Positions 47,364 to 55,756 are shown, counted from the first letter of the stretch. The stretch is DNA of 64,000 nucleotides from Paenibacillus paeoniae (GCF_003388735.1 NZ_QUBQ01000001.1:1922001-1986000); one strand, 5' to 3'. The notes: generated by a model from the sequence alone, not told the origin. Numbers and translations: made by a program.

Positions 47364-47403
47364 CATTATATCATTTAATTTCTATTGGAAAAGAGGGAAT
47401 GGA

Positions 47404-47943
47404 ATGGCTGAAATTCGCATTCGCAATACTGAGGAACGCATTAAAGGTGAAGAAAACGTCCGCGCTTTTCTGGAGGGCCAAGAGGTGCTATACGAGCATT
47501 GGGATCCTAGCAAGCTATCCGAGGAGCTACAAAATAAATTTGTGCTTTCCGATGAGGAAAAAGCTGAAATATTAAAAACGTATGAAGATGATATCAACGA
47601 CTTGGCTGCTCGCCGCGGTTATAAAACATGGGACATCATCTCATTGTCCGATGCAACTCCGAATCTTGACGAGCTGCTGAAAAAATTCGAAAACGTCCAT
47701 ACACATACGGAAGATGAAGTCCGTGCCATTACAGCAGGACGAGGCATCTTTATTATAAAAGGAACAGACGATGTCGGTTACTTCGACGTTGAACTGGAAG
47801 CTGGCGACGTCATCTCCGTACCGGAGCATAAAGCGCATTTCTTCACACTTATGGAAAATCGTCAAATCGTAGCAGTCCGACTCTTCATCGAGACAGAAGG
47901 CTGGATCGCCCATCCGTTCGCAGACGCTACGTTCTCTAAGTAA
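47404..47943 (+). CDS. mtnD: Acireductone dioxygenase
   Basis: 179 residues. Cupin metal site HTHTEDEVRAITAGRGIF (His-His-Glu) and VPEHKAHFF for the last His. Converts the acireductone of the methionine salvage pathway to the 2-oxo acid precursor of methionine, or an off-pathway product depending on the metal. ATG after AGAGGGAA. Stand-alone, the other mtn genes are elsewhere. A terminator follows. Confidence 0.92.
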   Translation: MAEIRIRNTEERIKGEENVRAFLEGQEVLYEHWDPSKLSEELQNKFVLSDEEKAEILKTYEDDINDLAARRGYKTWDIISLSDATPNLDELLKKFENVHTHTEDEVRAITAGRGIFIIKGTDDVGYFDVELEAGDVISVPEHKAHFFTLMENRQIVAVRLFIETEGWIAHPFADATFSK

Positions 47944-47962
47944 GATCATAGGAGAAAGATAC

Positions 47963-48005
47963 AAGCCCCTTCCGGCCGCCGTCTAAGCCGAGCAAGGGGC
48001 TTTCT
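47963..48005 (+). terminator. Terminator of mtnD
   Basis: AAGCCCCTT and AAGGGGCTT enclose a 23-base loop, followed by TTCTAT. Confidence 0.75.
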
Positions 48006-48022
48006 ATATGTTCCGCTAATGA

Positions 48023-48811
48023 TTATTGCTCCAAAATCTGAAGCAGTTCTTCCAGGTTAGTTATTTCATAGGTCGGTACAATTTCATCATTACGCACCAT
48101 GCCATGACGATTGACCCAGACAGATGTCATGCCAATCGTATTCGCACCTAATATGTCAGTCGTCAGCTTATCTCCCACCATGATGCCATGGTCGGCTTCC
48201 ATACCGAGCTTCGTCAGCGCGTGTTTGAAAATCGAAGCAGCCGGCTTTCCTTCGCCGAATTGCCCCGAGATGATAATATGATCGAAGTAAGGAATAAGTG
48301 CAGGCACACCATCCAGCTTCTCCTTCTGCAGATCGGGAGAACCGTTCGTTAGCAGCAGAAGCTTGTATTTGCCCTTTAGCTTGTCAAGCACAGCGAAGGT
48401 CTCGTTGTACACAATCGGCCGTTTGCGTCTTTCTGCCGGGAATTGCTCTGCCAGCTTAGCCCCCAGCTCTGAATCATCAATGCCCAACGCTTTAAGCCCG
48501 CGTGTCCATGCTTCTCTCCGATAGCCCGGCGCAAGCTGCTGAAGCTTGCGGAACTCCTCTTGCTCGCCTTCTGCAAAGTTCGCCCACAATCCTTCAAAAG
48601 GGTTGATGCCGATCATTTTCGTGAACGGGAACGTCTCGTACGATTCGTACAATTCCCGAGCTTCCTTGCGAACGGCTGCTTCCAGCTCCACCTTGTCTAC
48701 GCCTGCCGCTTCCGCGCCTGCTATGCAAGTCGCTTCGAAAGCTTCCTTTACGCTGCGGTCATCCCACAATAGCGTGTCATCCAAATCGAATAATACCGCC
48801 TGTTTGGCCAT
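48023..48811 (-). CDS. HAD-superfamily hydrolase (YjjG/YfnB-like)
   Basis: 262 residues. Motif [15 protein letters not shown], motif [18 protein letters not shown], motif [13 protein letters not shown] and motif [17 protein letters not shown]1-type helical cap. Phosphomonoesterase on a small substrate, possibly a nucleotide. ATG after GGGGAG. No informative partner. Confidence 0.88.
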   Translation of the reverse strand: MAKQAVLFDLDDTLLWDDRSVKEAFEATCIAGAEAAGVDKVELEAAVRKEARELYESYETFPFTKMIGINPFEGLWANFAEGEQEEFRKLQQLAPGYRREAWTRGLKALGIDDSELGAKLAEQFPAERRKRPIVYNETFAVLDKLKGKYKLLLLTNGSPDLQKEKLDGVPALIPYFDHIIISGQFGEGKPAASIFKHALTKLGMEADHGIMVGDKLTTDILGANTIGMTSVWVNRHGMVRNDEIVPTYEITNLEELLQILEQ

Positions 48812-48838
48812 GATGGTCTCTACTCCCCAATGCTTGTA

Positions 48839-49345
48839 TTATTTTTCGTCAAACGAAATGCCATGCGTACTTGCGAACGTTCTAAGCTTTGCCGCCATTT
48901 CATCCGTCTTGAACCGATTCAGCAGTCGCGAATACGTCCAGCTGGCCCCTTTTTGTGGCATAATCGTCACGTAACCGTCTTGAACGCGGATTCCTTTAAT
49001 ATTGGCAACTTCCAGACGCTTGTCCCCTGTGAAGCGGCGCGATTGCACATAGTCCTTACCAACCGTCAAATAAGGCTTGCGGAAGAAGAACAAGGTCGCT
49101 AGCACGATATAACAGCCTACCGTCACCCAATACATCGTACTGGTCTCGAACGCGGGATCACCCTGCATCACAAAGCTGTACAAACCTACAAAAATAAGCA
49201 GCAAGATCGGAAATACATAGTTCCTACCCGAATAACGATCCTTCTTCTCAGCGTTAAATACGACCGGCGATCCGCCACTCTTTTTGCGAACCTGATTAAT
49301 CTTGCTCATGTTTTTTCGTACTTTGCGTTCCCATGACCGTGACAA
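48839..49345 (-). CDS. Small membrane protein with C-terminal PH-like region
   Basis: 168 residues using the TTG at 49345, which has AGGGGGA at correct spacing; the ATG at 49309 has none. Basic N-terminus, two transmembrane segments (VFPILLLIFVGLYSFVM, VTVGCYIVLATLFFF) and a soluble beta-rich tail (VGKDYVQSRRFTGDKRLEVANIKGIRVQDG) that resembles PH-like membrane-associated domains. The ribosome site overlaps the end of ynzC, so it is coupled to it. Function unknown. Confidence 0.7.
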   Translation of the reverse strand: MSRSWERKVRKNMSKINQVRKKSGGSPVVFNAEKKDRYSGRNYVFPILLLIFVGLYSFVMQGDPAFETSTMYWVTVGCYIVLATLFFFRKPYLTVGKDYVQSRRFTGDKRLEVANIKGIRVQDGYVTIMPQKGASWTYSRLLNRFKTDEMAAKLRTFASTHGISFDEK

Positions 49346-49357
49346 GGCTTGTTCCCC

Positions 49358-49552
49358 CTAGTGCTTGATATTATTTTCTTCGTCTTCGACGTACTTGATT
49401 GTATCGAGCTGTTGTTTGAAGTTACTCTTGAAATTGTTCAAATAACGCTGTCTCAGCTCGTCACGCTCTTTCGTTTCCTCGTCCGTCAAACCGACTGTTT
49501 TGTTTTTACGGGAAAGCTCATTAATACGTGCGATCAATTTATCGATATCCAC
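49358..49552 (-). CDS. ynzC: DUF896 protein YnzC
   Basis: 64 residues, DUF896: MDIDKLIARINELSRKNK, LTDEETKERDELRQRYL and a C-terminal FKQQLDTIKYVED. A small two-helix protein. In B. subtilis it lies in the SOS-induced yneA-yneB-ynzC operon; here a terminator separates it from yneA and yneB is missing, so it is not clear whether it remains LexA-controlled. Confidence 0.9.
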   Translation of the reverse strand: MDIDKLIARINELSRKNKTVGLTDEETKERDELRQRYLNNFKSNFKQQLDTIKYVEDEENNIKH

Positions 49553-49680
49553 TTTCGTTTCAACTCCCCTCTAGCTGCAAACCTAACACCCACTACTTTG
49601 ACATTACGTTACATTCGTTGTCAAGATAACGGGATTTGCTGTTTTGTACTCAACTCTACTAGTATAGCAGAAAATCCAAC

Positions 49681-49717
49681 AAAAAAAGAGCGGTACAACC
49701 CCATAGGTTGCACCGCA
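49681..49717 (-). terminator. Terminator of yneA
   Basis: GCGGTGCAACC pairs with GGTTGTACCGC, then CTCTTTTTTT on the minus strand. Nothing else is visible in 49553-49680 apart from the ynzC leader. Confidence 0.88.
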
Positions 49718-49743
49718 TATTGTATAATTTCAGGATCATTCAA

Positions 49744-50118
49744 TTAAAAGTCCGGAATAATCAACTGCTGCCCCGGAACAATCAAGGTATCATTCAAATT
49801 GTTGCGATTCTTAATGGTATGTACAACATAGCGCACGTCGTCTCTCGGAGAAGCATAACGCCTTGCGATCGACCATAACGAATCGCCGCTCCCCACTATT
49901 ACAACTTGCTCGTGTTCCGTTGGTTCCGCCGTACCCGATGCCTTGATCCCCATTAGCATAAAACTAGTAAAGAGCAGTAGAGCGAGCAGTAAAGTAACCG
50001 TAATACGCAGAACGTTCGACTTGGACCAATTCGCAATCGCCGTCATATATGTGATATTCCCTGATGTGTTAGGCTCCGAATGGATGGAACGGTATGAAGC
50101 AGGATTCATTATCATCAT
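49744..50118 (-). CDS. yneA: Cell division suppressor YneA
   Basis: 124 residues. A transmembrane helix at about 38-60 (VTLLLALLLFTSFMLMG) and a C-terminal LysM domain (VVIVGSGDSLWSIARRYA...NLNDTLIVPGQQLIIP). Divergent from lexA as in B. subtilis, where YneA blocks division after DNA damage until degraded. LexA boxes precede it. Start ATG follows GGGGTG. Confidence 0.92.
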   Translation of the reverse strand: MMIMNPASYRSIHSEPNTSGNITYMTAIANWSKSNVLRITVTLLLALLLFTSFMLMGIKASGTAEPTEHEQVVIVGSGDSLWSIARRYASPRDDVRYVVHTIKNRNNLNDTLIVPGQQLIIPDF

Positions 50119-50130
50119 TTATCAGCACCC

Positions 50131-50179
50131 CAAACACTTGTTCTGTTTTGAGGTTAACACGAACAAACGTTCCAGTCAA
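50131..50179 (-). promoter_or_regulatory. yneA promoter region with two LexA boxes
   Basis: CGAACAAACGTTCC (50160-50173) and CAAACACTTGTTCT (50131-50144; complement AGAACAAGTGTTTG) match the LexA consensus. A TTGACT -35 (complement of 50174-50179) precedes the first box. Confidence 0.85.
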
Positions 50180-50272
50180 TACAAAAATGCGAACATTCGA
50201 TCCTATACAATCAAGAAGTGATCCGCAATAACTAGCCACCTGAATAGGGGGTGCACAGGACGTACTCGGGGT

Positions 50273-50406
50273 TTGCTGAAAGGGCTCACTATCCCCTTTG
50301 CTCAGGAGTTTAGTTCCACTTTTAATTCAAAAGCTGCAAAGATCCTAAATCTCCGTTACTCGAAAGGCAGGTTAATTCTGAGCTGAGGGGATAGTGAGCC
50401 CAGCAG
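50273..50406. repeat. MITE-like or structured element with 16-bp perfect inverted ends
   Basis: GGGCTCACTATCCCCT (50282-50297) and its exact complement (50386-50401), with related flanking CTG/CTCAG extensions, bound about 133 bases that contain no ORF. It fills much of the lexA/yneA intergenic gap. Around it, 50180-50272 and 50407-50575 hold nothing I can identify. It could be a small non-autonomous element or a long RNA hairpin. Confidence 0.55.
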
Positions 50407-50575
50407 AAAGAAAAATAATTGTTCTACGATTATGACCGATAATTTCATTTTTTTCAATTTCTTGGATAATCTCTTGGAATAGTTAAACTAACTACAATTA
50501 AAAAGAGATCTATTGCGCCAGCATCAGCTGGACGTTATCCCAAAAATACGAACCTCTGTGCTTGAGAACTTATGT

Positions 50576-50604
50576 TTGTACGAACTGCGGTTCTGTGTTA
50601 TAAT
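50576..50604 (+). promoter_or_regulatory. lexA promoter with LexA box
   Basis: TTGTAC (50576-50581), 17 bp, TATAAT (50599-50604); the spacer holds CGAACTGCGGTTCT (50581-50594), an autoregulatory LexA site. Confidence 0.85.
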
Positions 50605-50636
50605 TTGACACATTAATACGAATGGAGATGATGTAC

Positions 50637-51257
50637 GTGTCGAAGCTGTCCAAACGGCAACATTCGATCCTTGAATTTATTAAGCAAGAAGTTCGGGAGA
50701 AGGGGTACCCGCCCTCCGTTCGGGAGATCGCAGAAGCTGTTGGCCTGCTGTCCAGTTCTACCGTTCACGGTCATCTGGATCGCCTGGAGAAGAAGGGCTT
50801 CATTCGCCGCGACCCTACCAAACCTCGCGCAATCGAGATTCTGAATCAAGACGACAATGACAACGTCATTCCGTTCCCAGTCGCGCAAGTGCCGATCGTA
50901 GGCAAGGTTACGGCAGGCATTCCGATTACGGCTACGGAGAACATAGAGGATTACTTCCCCCTTCCTTCCCATTATGTAGGGGATAGCAATGTTTTTATCC
51001 TTAACGTTATCGGCGAGAGCATGATCGAAGCAGGCATACATAATGGCGACTACGTCATCGTGCGCCAGCAGCAGACGGCGAATAACGGCGAGATTGTTGT
51101 TGCGATGACAGAGGATGACGAGGCAACTGTCAAAACGTTCTACAAGGAGAAGGATCATATCCGACTTCAACCGGAGAACGCGACAATGGAGCCGATCCGT
51201 CTGAAGAACGTAACGATTCTCGGCAAGGTTATCGGATTGTTCCGCGATATTCACTAA
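50637..51257 (+). CDS. lexA: SOS repressor LexA
   Basis: 206 residues from GTG at 50637 (GGAG at 9 bases), matching the usual SKLSKRQ start. Winged helix [24 protein letters not shown], cleavage Ala-Gly in VTAGIPI, catalytic Ser in [10 protein letters not shown] and Lys in ATVKTFYKE. Represses SOS genes until self-cleaved with RecA. Intrinsic terminator follows. Confidence 0.97.
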   Translation: MSKLSKRQHSILEFIKQEVREKGYPPSVREIAEAVGLLSSSTVHGHLDRLEKKGFIRRDPTKPRAIEILNQDDNDNVIPFPVAQVPIVGKVTAGIPITATENIEDYFPLPSHYVGDSNVFILNVIGESMIEAGIHNGDYVIVRQQQTANNGEIVVAMTEDDEATVKTFYKEKDHIRLQPENATMEPIRLKNVTILGKVIGLFRDIH

Positions 51258-51270
51258 TTGAAGCAAATCG

Positions 51271-51310
51271 AAGGCTGCTAACATGACATCGTCACGGGAG
51301 CAGCCTTTTT
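51271..51310 (+). terminator. Terminator of lexA
   Basis: AAGGCTGCT and AGCAGCCTT enclose a 19-base loop, followed by five T. Confidence 0.88.
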
Positions 51311-51389
51311 CATGGAAAAGCCATATGTCTAAACGATATATTCATCATTTCCCCTTACCTACCGATATAGCTTCTAGGAGGTGTACAAC

Positions 51390-51566
51390 TTGGATATTGG
51401 CGCTTTATCGATTGCCTTAAGCCGATCAAAGCTGTCCCAATCCGTAGGCATCAAGATGCTAAGCATCGCCAAGGGACAAGCGGAGCAGCAAGGACAGCAA
51501 TTAACAGAAATGATAAGCAAAAGTCTCGACCCTAATCTAGGTCAAAACCTTGATCTGCGTGCGTAA
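51390..51566 (+). CDS. YjfB-like putative motility protein
   Basis: 58 residues from TTG at 51390, with AGGAGG 8 bases upstream. Sequence DIGALSIALSRSKLSQSVGIKMLSIAKGQAEQQG fits the YjfB family, small helical proteins often under sigma-D and linked to motility. No flagellar gene is adjacent. Followed by a terminator. Confidence 0.82.
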   Translation: MDIGALSIALSRSKLSQSVGIKMLSIAKGQAEQQGQQLTEMISKSLDPNLGQNLDLRA

Positions 51567-51572
51567 TGACTC

Positions 51573-51600
51573 AACCCGCGATTTTTGCGGGTTTTTATTT
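51573..51600 (+). terminator. Terminator of the yjfB-like gene
   Basis: AACCCGC/GCGGGTT stem with TTTTTATTTT. Confidence 0.85.
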
Positions 51601-51616
51601 TGTGTTGCTTCGATTT

Positions 51617-51814
51617 CTAAGCTTCCCTTACGGATCTGCAAATTTCGACATCCACCACATTGTCCGTAATGAAGATACGCAAAGCCTCTGCCAAGTAGCA
51701 ATAAGCTTTGAACTGTTTGCCTTTCACCGAAATAACCCGTACATCACGAATCGTTACGTTTTTCTTCCTGTCGATATAGATCAATTGCACAATCTTGCCC
51801 ATATAGATCTCCAT
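51617..51814 (-). CDS. Mini WYL-like protein, likely SOS-induced
   Basis: 65 residues. One compact beta-barrel-like unit, VQLIYIDRKKNVTIRDVRV then KAYCYLAEALRIFITDNVVDVE, which follows the strand order of WYL domains (ligand-sensing domains of regulators), without any DNA-binding part. ATG at 51814 follows GGCGGTGAT; ATG at 51802 with GGAG is possible too. Two LexA-type boxes lie upstream around its -10. It would be produced on DNA damage; its ligand, if any, is unknown. Confidence 0.68.
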   Translation of the reverse strand: MEIYMGKIVQLIYIDRKKNVTIRDVRVISVKGKQFKAYCYLAEALRIFITDNVVDVEICRSVREA

Positions 51815-51831
51815 GACAATCACCGCCTGAA

Positions 51832-51869
51832 CGAATGTATGTTCTTATTATATACCAAACAAACGTTCG
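51832..51869 (-). promoter_or_regulatory. Promoter with two LexA-type boxes for the mini WYL gene
   Basis: Minus-strand TATAAT (51847-51852) lies between CGAACGTTTGTTTG (complement of 51856-51869, full consensus) and CGAATGTATGTTCT (51832-51845, one mismatch). Same box-(-10)-box arrangement as at 7055-7096. Confidence 0.8.
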
Positions 51870-51946
51870 TGTTATACGGCGTTTTTAACCATTTTCAGCA
51901 GCGCAATACGTCTTGCTCTCGTGGCAAAAAAGAATCCTGCCAGCGG

Positions 51947-53770
51947 CTAAACGCCAAGCACCTGCTCCTCCCATTCTTTCGTATACCAGCCCGCTTGCTT
52001 ACGAAACATGGCGGCATATTCACCATTCCGTAGCATTAATTCATCGTGACTTCCCTCTTCCGCCAGACGGCCATCCTTTAATACCAAAATACGATCTGCG
52101 AACCGACAGCTGCCTAAACGATGAGTAATAAACACCGATGTTTTGCCGCTTGTTAGCTTCATCAAATTCTCAAAGATCGACGCCTCGGTCATGGGATCCA
52201 GCGAAGCAGTAGGCTCGTCCAATACGATAAGCTCAAACTCCCGGTAAAACGCTCGATTCAACGCAATACGCTGCCATTGACCGTAGGACAGCTCATGTCC
52301 GCCATCGAATTGAACGCCAAGCACAGTATCCCAGCCTTGCGGCAGCTTTTGAATGAAAGAAGCGGTATTGGCTTCCTCACTGGATTTCTGAAGCTTGTCT
52401 CGGTTGCCTAGCTCGGAGATCCCCCCTAAACCGATGTTCTCCCATACCGGAAAGGGAAACTGGACAAAATCTTGGAAAATCGCACTCATGCGGCTCCTTA
52501 GACTGTCTGAGGAAAGGTGTGCATAATCTACGCCATCTACCGCAATGGTGCCTTCATTCGGCGCATACAACCCAAGCAGACATTTCGCCAGCGTACTCTT
52601 GCCTGCTCCATTATCTCCGACAATGGCGATCGTCTCACCCGCCCCAATTGTAAAACTAATGCCGTCGAGTGCGGGACCTGGAGCACCGTCATAATGAAAG
52701 GATAAATGCTCTACCTTTATGCCTTGCTTCATTGGTGACGGAAAAGCCTGGTCGCCTTCTTCCCCGTTCCCTTCAGGCAGATTCACAAATAAAATCATTT
52801 CATTTGCATGCAGCAAGCCTTGATGAATGTTGGAATAACCTTGCGCCAGGCCCTGAACAAGCGCTTGTGAGCTGAATAACGCCTGTGCCAAAGCAACATA
52901 TTGACCGATCACCAGCCCGCCATTCGCTCCTGCATGCAAAGCGAACAACAGCATACCGCTCAGCAACGTCAACGTTAATAACTGTACGCCATAGGTAAGG
53001 GCAATCGTTTTTCGTTCCACAGCAAGCAGCCTTCCCACATTCCTCCATGCGATCTGCTTCCACTTGGCGATCAAATAGGAAGCCAACTCAAATACGCGAA
53101 TTTCCTTCGCGCCCTCTCGGCTTTTGAGCAAATTGCTAATGTAGGAAGACATTCGCTCATCCGGCGTTTGATGAATGATCAGCTTGAAGACCGCTTTACT
53201 TTCGTACAAGTAAGACCACAGCATGGGCAACACAAGAAGCAGCATCCCAAGCGATAACAACCAATGAAATTGATAGAGCACAACGATAAAGCCAACCACT
53301 GTAATCATGTTCTGCAACATCGTCAGCAATGTAAAAATAACGCCCATACCTTGAAGCTGCATGCTAAAGGAGGTCCGTTGCAACCGGTCATAATTCAAAT
53401 GGTTGTCAAAATACGATAGAGGAAGCCGGTTCACTTTCGTCGACAATAACTCATCGAAGTAGAGCGTGGCGCGCTGATTAAAGTATTGCTGCGTATATTT
53501 GAACACGCCGCCCATCACTGCCCCCGACAGGAGCAAAGCAAGCTGCAGCCCTACAAGCAGCTGCACATCACGCATGCCATTGTCGCTATTCCCTTGAAAC
53601 AGCGACGCCGCTTCCTCCACCAGCCTGCTCGTAAGCGCAAGCTGTGCGATTGGTATTAACGCTTGAGCTAATGTAAGGGCAATGAGAATGACAAGCGCAG
53701 TCCCTGAAATTTTCCATAAAATAGGAATTAATAAAGCAAAGGTTCGCAGCTTCCCGAACGATTCGTTCAT
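51947..53770 (-). CDS. ABC exporter, fused membrane and ATPase domains (NisT-like)
   Basis: 607 residues. Six transmembrane helices in residues 1-300, then the ATPase: Walker A IVGDNGAGKSTLAK, variant signature ELSYGQWQRIALNRAF (Tyr for Gly), Walker B LIVLDEPTASLDP and H-loop ITHRLG. No N-terminal C39 peptidase, so it exports without cleaving a leader. The LSYGQWQRIAL signature resembles lantibiotic NisT exporters. Start overlaps the preceding gene by 4 bases; terminal gene of the Cys-rich peptide cassette. Confidence 0.9.
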   Translation of the reverse strand: MNESFGKLRTFALLIPILWKISGTALVILIALTLAQALIPIAQLALTSRLVEEAASLFQGNSDNGMRDVQLLVGLQLALLLSGAVMGGVFKYTQQYFNQRATLYFDELLSTKVNRLPLSYFDNHLNYDRLQRTSFSMQLQGMGVIFTLLTMLQNMITVVGFIVVLYQFHWLLSLGMLLLVLPMLWSYLYESKAVFKLIIHQTPDERMSSYISNLLKSREGAKEIRVFELASYLIAKWKQIAWRNVGRLLAVERKTIALTYGVQLLTLTLLSGMLLFALHAGANGGLVIGQYVALAQALFSSQALVQGLAQGYSNIHQGLLHANEMILFVNLPEGNGEEGDQAFPSPMKQGIKVEHLSFHYDGAPGPALDGISFTIGAGETIAIVGDNGAGKSTLAKCLLGLYAPNEGTIAVDGVDYAHLSSDSLRSRMSAIFQDFVQFPFPVWENIGLGGISELGNRDKLQKSSEEANTASFIQKLPQGWDTVLGVQFDGGHELSYGQWQRIALNRAFYREFELIVLDEPTASLDPMTEASIFENLMKLTSGKTSVFITHRLGSCRFADRILVLKDGRLAEEGSHDELMLRNGEYAAMFRKQAGWYTKEWEEQVLGV

Positions 53771-54168
53771 GCTCGCTCCGTGCGGGCTATATACAGAGGG
53801 TAATGCGCCAAAGTTTTACCATCGGCATCCGACATCACAAAGTGAAATACTCCCTCATCATGCACGACAAAGCGCGGCTGGAAAGCCATATCCATGCCGG
53901 ACGGAGCTGGGGATATACGTTTATTGACTAAACCCTCACACTTTTTCTCCCACACGATCTGATCATCTTCATCATAAACCTTAATCCAGACTATCCCATG
54001 ATCTATGCCATGAAAAAGCACCTTTACCCACAAATAAAAAAGCGTAACCGAAGGAAACGTATGCAAGTGTATGACATTGCGCACATTCTGTATGCAGTGG
54101 GCTCTCGCTTCATAATTGTCGGTCACTCGATCCGCGATAATAAGTTGACCGCTAATAGCTGTGTGCAT
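53767..54168 (-). CDS. Small unknown protein of the peptide-export cassette
   Basis: 133 residues, ATG after AGGGGGAG. Soluble, beta-rich: FPSVTLFYLWVKVLFHGIDHGIVWIKVYDEDD and a C-terminal FVMSDADGKTLAHYPLYIA. No signal peptide. The pattern resembles small beta-sandwich domains (DUF6941-like), a guess. Coupled to the ABC exporter by ATGA overlap, so it probably helps maturation, delivery or immunity. Confidence 0.65.
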   Translation of the reverse strand: MHTAISGQLIIADRVTDNYEARAHCIQNVRNVIHLHTFPSVTLFYLWVKVLFHGIDHGIVWIKVYDEDDQIVWEKKCEGLVNKRISPAPSGMDMAFQPRFVVHDEGVFHFVMSDADGKTLAHYPLYIARTERA

Positions 54169-54204
54169 ATCAAATCTCCCCCTTTCGTATGGAATGATTA
54201 CAAC

Positions 54205-54684
54205 CTAGGTTCTGTTTTTTTGAATCCCGCTCTGCTCGTACAGATGACCGATATGCTGAATCGTAAAGCGCTGCGTCATTAAGCCCTTCTCCAGTAAGAT
54301 GGCTGCCGGAGTTGCCTCCAGCCCAAATTTCGCTTTATAGATATTCTCCTCCATCGTATGGACGGCAAATGGATAGTCGTAATAACGAGCAAGCTCCTCA
54401 TTCTCCTCCTGCAGCCCGCTGCTGACTAGCACTAGCAGACCGTCAAAGCGATCCGAAAATGAGCCTAGCTCGGGAAGCAGATCAATACAGCTGCTACAGG
54501 TTAAAGAAACGAAAAGAATGACAGCCTGCTCGGAATCCGCTAGCCTGGAATCCAATTCAAAGTCAGGGAACGGATCGCCAGGAATAAAGGGCTGCTCGCG
54601 GATATCGTCAGGCCGAGGAGCACTCACTTGCTCCCTCTCCAGCGTTTCCCGCTTAAACAAATCTCGAAAGCTAAGCTTGCTCAT
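54205..54684 (-). CDS. Thioredoxin-fold protein 2 (CSSC)
   Basis: 159 residues. TlpA/peroxiredoxin-like fold with VILFVSLTCSSCIDLLPELG (CxxC) and cis-Pro in LEATPAAILLEKG. N-terminal extension but no obvious membrane anchor. The CxxC could handle disulfides of the peptide encoded at 55262-55408. Overlaps the previous gene by ATGA. Confidence 0.8.
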   Translation of the reverse strand: MSKLSFRDLFKRETLEREQVSAPRPDDIREQPFIPGDPFPDFELDSRLADSEQAVILFVSLTCSSCIDLLPELGSFSDRFDGLLVLVSSGLQEENEELARYYDYPFAVHTMEENIYKAKFGLEATPAAILLEKGLMTQRFTIQHIGHLYEQSGIQKNRT

Positions 54685-55178
54685 CGTAACTCCTCCTTCA
54701 TCGCAAATGCTGCCTGCGGCTCCAAGAACCTTTTGAATGGAAACAGGAGCTTTTCCAAATACTCCATGCTTCCGGCATGTTCAATCGTAATGATTTGTCC
54801 TTCCGCATTTAAACCAAATGCCCACGGATAACCGCGAGTCTTCAATTCGCCGAACATCACGTCATCTGATGCGTGGTAGAGCCGGGCCGATGGGTGGAAA
54901 ACCTGTGTTGCTTGCTCGAATGTTTCTTCCTCTGTATCAATAAAAATAATCAGATTCATCGTTGGATAACGCTCAATTAAAGCGTCAATGGCCTCCATAG
55001 CAGGAAGACAAGGTGCGCAGGTCGTGCTAATCGTAGCCACCAGAAGGTAATCTGTAATCAAGTCATATAATTGTAAGGAATCATAATTAGGAATACGTAT
55101 ATTGGGCATATAATCACCGATTTGCAATCCTTCTTCTACCTTCAGAAATGACGGTAACTGTTTATCCATTCCATTCAT
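54681..55178 (-). CDS. Thioredoxin-fold protein 1 (CAPC)
   Basis: 165 residues from ATG at 55178 (AGGGGGAA upstream). LVATISTTCAPCLPAMEAID gives a CxxC active site (CAPC), cis-Pro in TRGYPWAFGLN, thioredoxin-like order. No signal peptide. First enzyme gene after the peptide gene and its hairpin. Possibly a disulfide oxidoreductase or isomerase acting with the second one. Confidence 0.8.
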   Translation of the reverse strand: MNGMDKQLPSFLKVEEGLQIGDYMPNIRIPNYDSLQLYDLITDYLLVATISTTCAPCLPAMEAIDALIERYPTMNLIIFIDTEEETFEQATQVFHPSARLYHASDDVMFGELKTRGYPWAFGLNAEGQIITIEHAGSMEYLEKLLFPFKRFLEPQAAFAMKEELR

Positions 55179-55213
55179 CTCTATTCCCCCTTTTTCCATA
55201 ACCGAATAACAGA

Positions 55214-55250
55214 AAGAGAATCTCTCAAGCAAACGGAGAGATTCTCTTTT
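55214..55250 (-). terminator. Hairpin attenuator between the peptide gene and its processing genes
   Basis: AAGAGAATCTCTC and GAGAGATTCTCTT form a perfect 13-bp stem, followed on the minus strand by TCTGTTATT. Partial read-through would give excess peptide transcript over the downstream genes, as in many bacteriocin operons. Confidence 0.8.
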
Positions 55251-55261
55251 AAACTTAAGTT

Positions 55262-55408
55262 TTACCAGCAATCACAAGGCCCGTTAACGCTACAGTTCTC
55301 GGAAGGGCATACAAGTACTCTTCTTCTTGTGTGACTATTCGCCCCAGGACAATAAGTAGTGCAATACGTAACCCATACTGTGGATCTACATCCGTTTGGA
55401 CATGCCAT
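55262..55408 (-). CDS. 48-residue, eight-cysteine peptide (candidate disulfide-rich bacteriocin)
   Basis: ATG at 55408 follows AAAGGAGGTGAAACATA, one of the strongest ribosome sites in the window, and opens 48 codons to TAA at 55262. Cys at residues 3, 7, 16, 20, 34, 39, 45 and 47; Arg-rich centre HTRRRVLVC; ends GPCDCW. No leader, no double-glycine motif, no cleavage site, so it would act as made (Met removal apart). The spacing C-P-G...R-R-V-x-x-C weakly recalls laterosporulin-type defensin-like bacteriocins. No maturation enzyme except thioredoxin-fold proteins downstream. Confidence 0.8.
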   Translation of the reverse strand: MACPNGCRSTVWVTYCTTYCPGANSHTRRRVLVCPSENCSVNGPCDCW

Positions 55409-55756
55409 TATGTTTCACCTCCTTTCGTTAGGTGGGTTATCGGCCAAGATTATGTATGATCTCAAGTTTGATTATGATATTTTTTGGTATCAGATTCTTC
55501 TATAGTTAACAATATATAACCTCATTCTATTAATGTAAACGGTTTCAACTTTATCTAACAAAACCTTACAATATTCGACAAAATAGACTGAAACAATCTT
55601 ATCTTCATCCGATTGGAATGTTGTTTCGATAAAGTATTGACATAAGTACAGCGAGAACCTCATTAGCGAGTAGGAGAAGGCGACTAGCCTCCGTCTGCTA
55701 AATCCACCATAGATGAGTGTCACACTACGTAAGAAGACAGGAATAAGCTTACTAGG
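55409..55756. other. Leader of the peptide operon and gene-free stretch
   Basis: Upstream of the ribosome site on the minus strand, AT-rich sequence holds possible -10 elements (TATCAT, CATAAT) without a convincing -35. An open stretch near 55490-55723 (minus) has protein-like composition but no ribosome site; it may be a remnant. Confidence 0.4.

Noticed and set aside
47263..47403. Possible SAM riboswitch between metH and mtnD
   Set aside because: Only 140 bases, none of the S-box conserved stems; a simple sigma-A promoter explains it.
55490..55723. 77-codon minus-strand frame with protein-like composition
   Set aside because: No ribosome site and no recognisable family; kept only as a possible remnant in the leader region.
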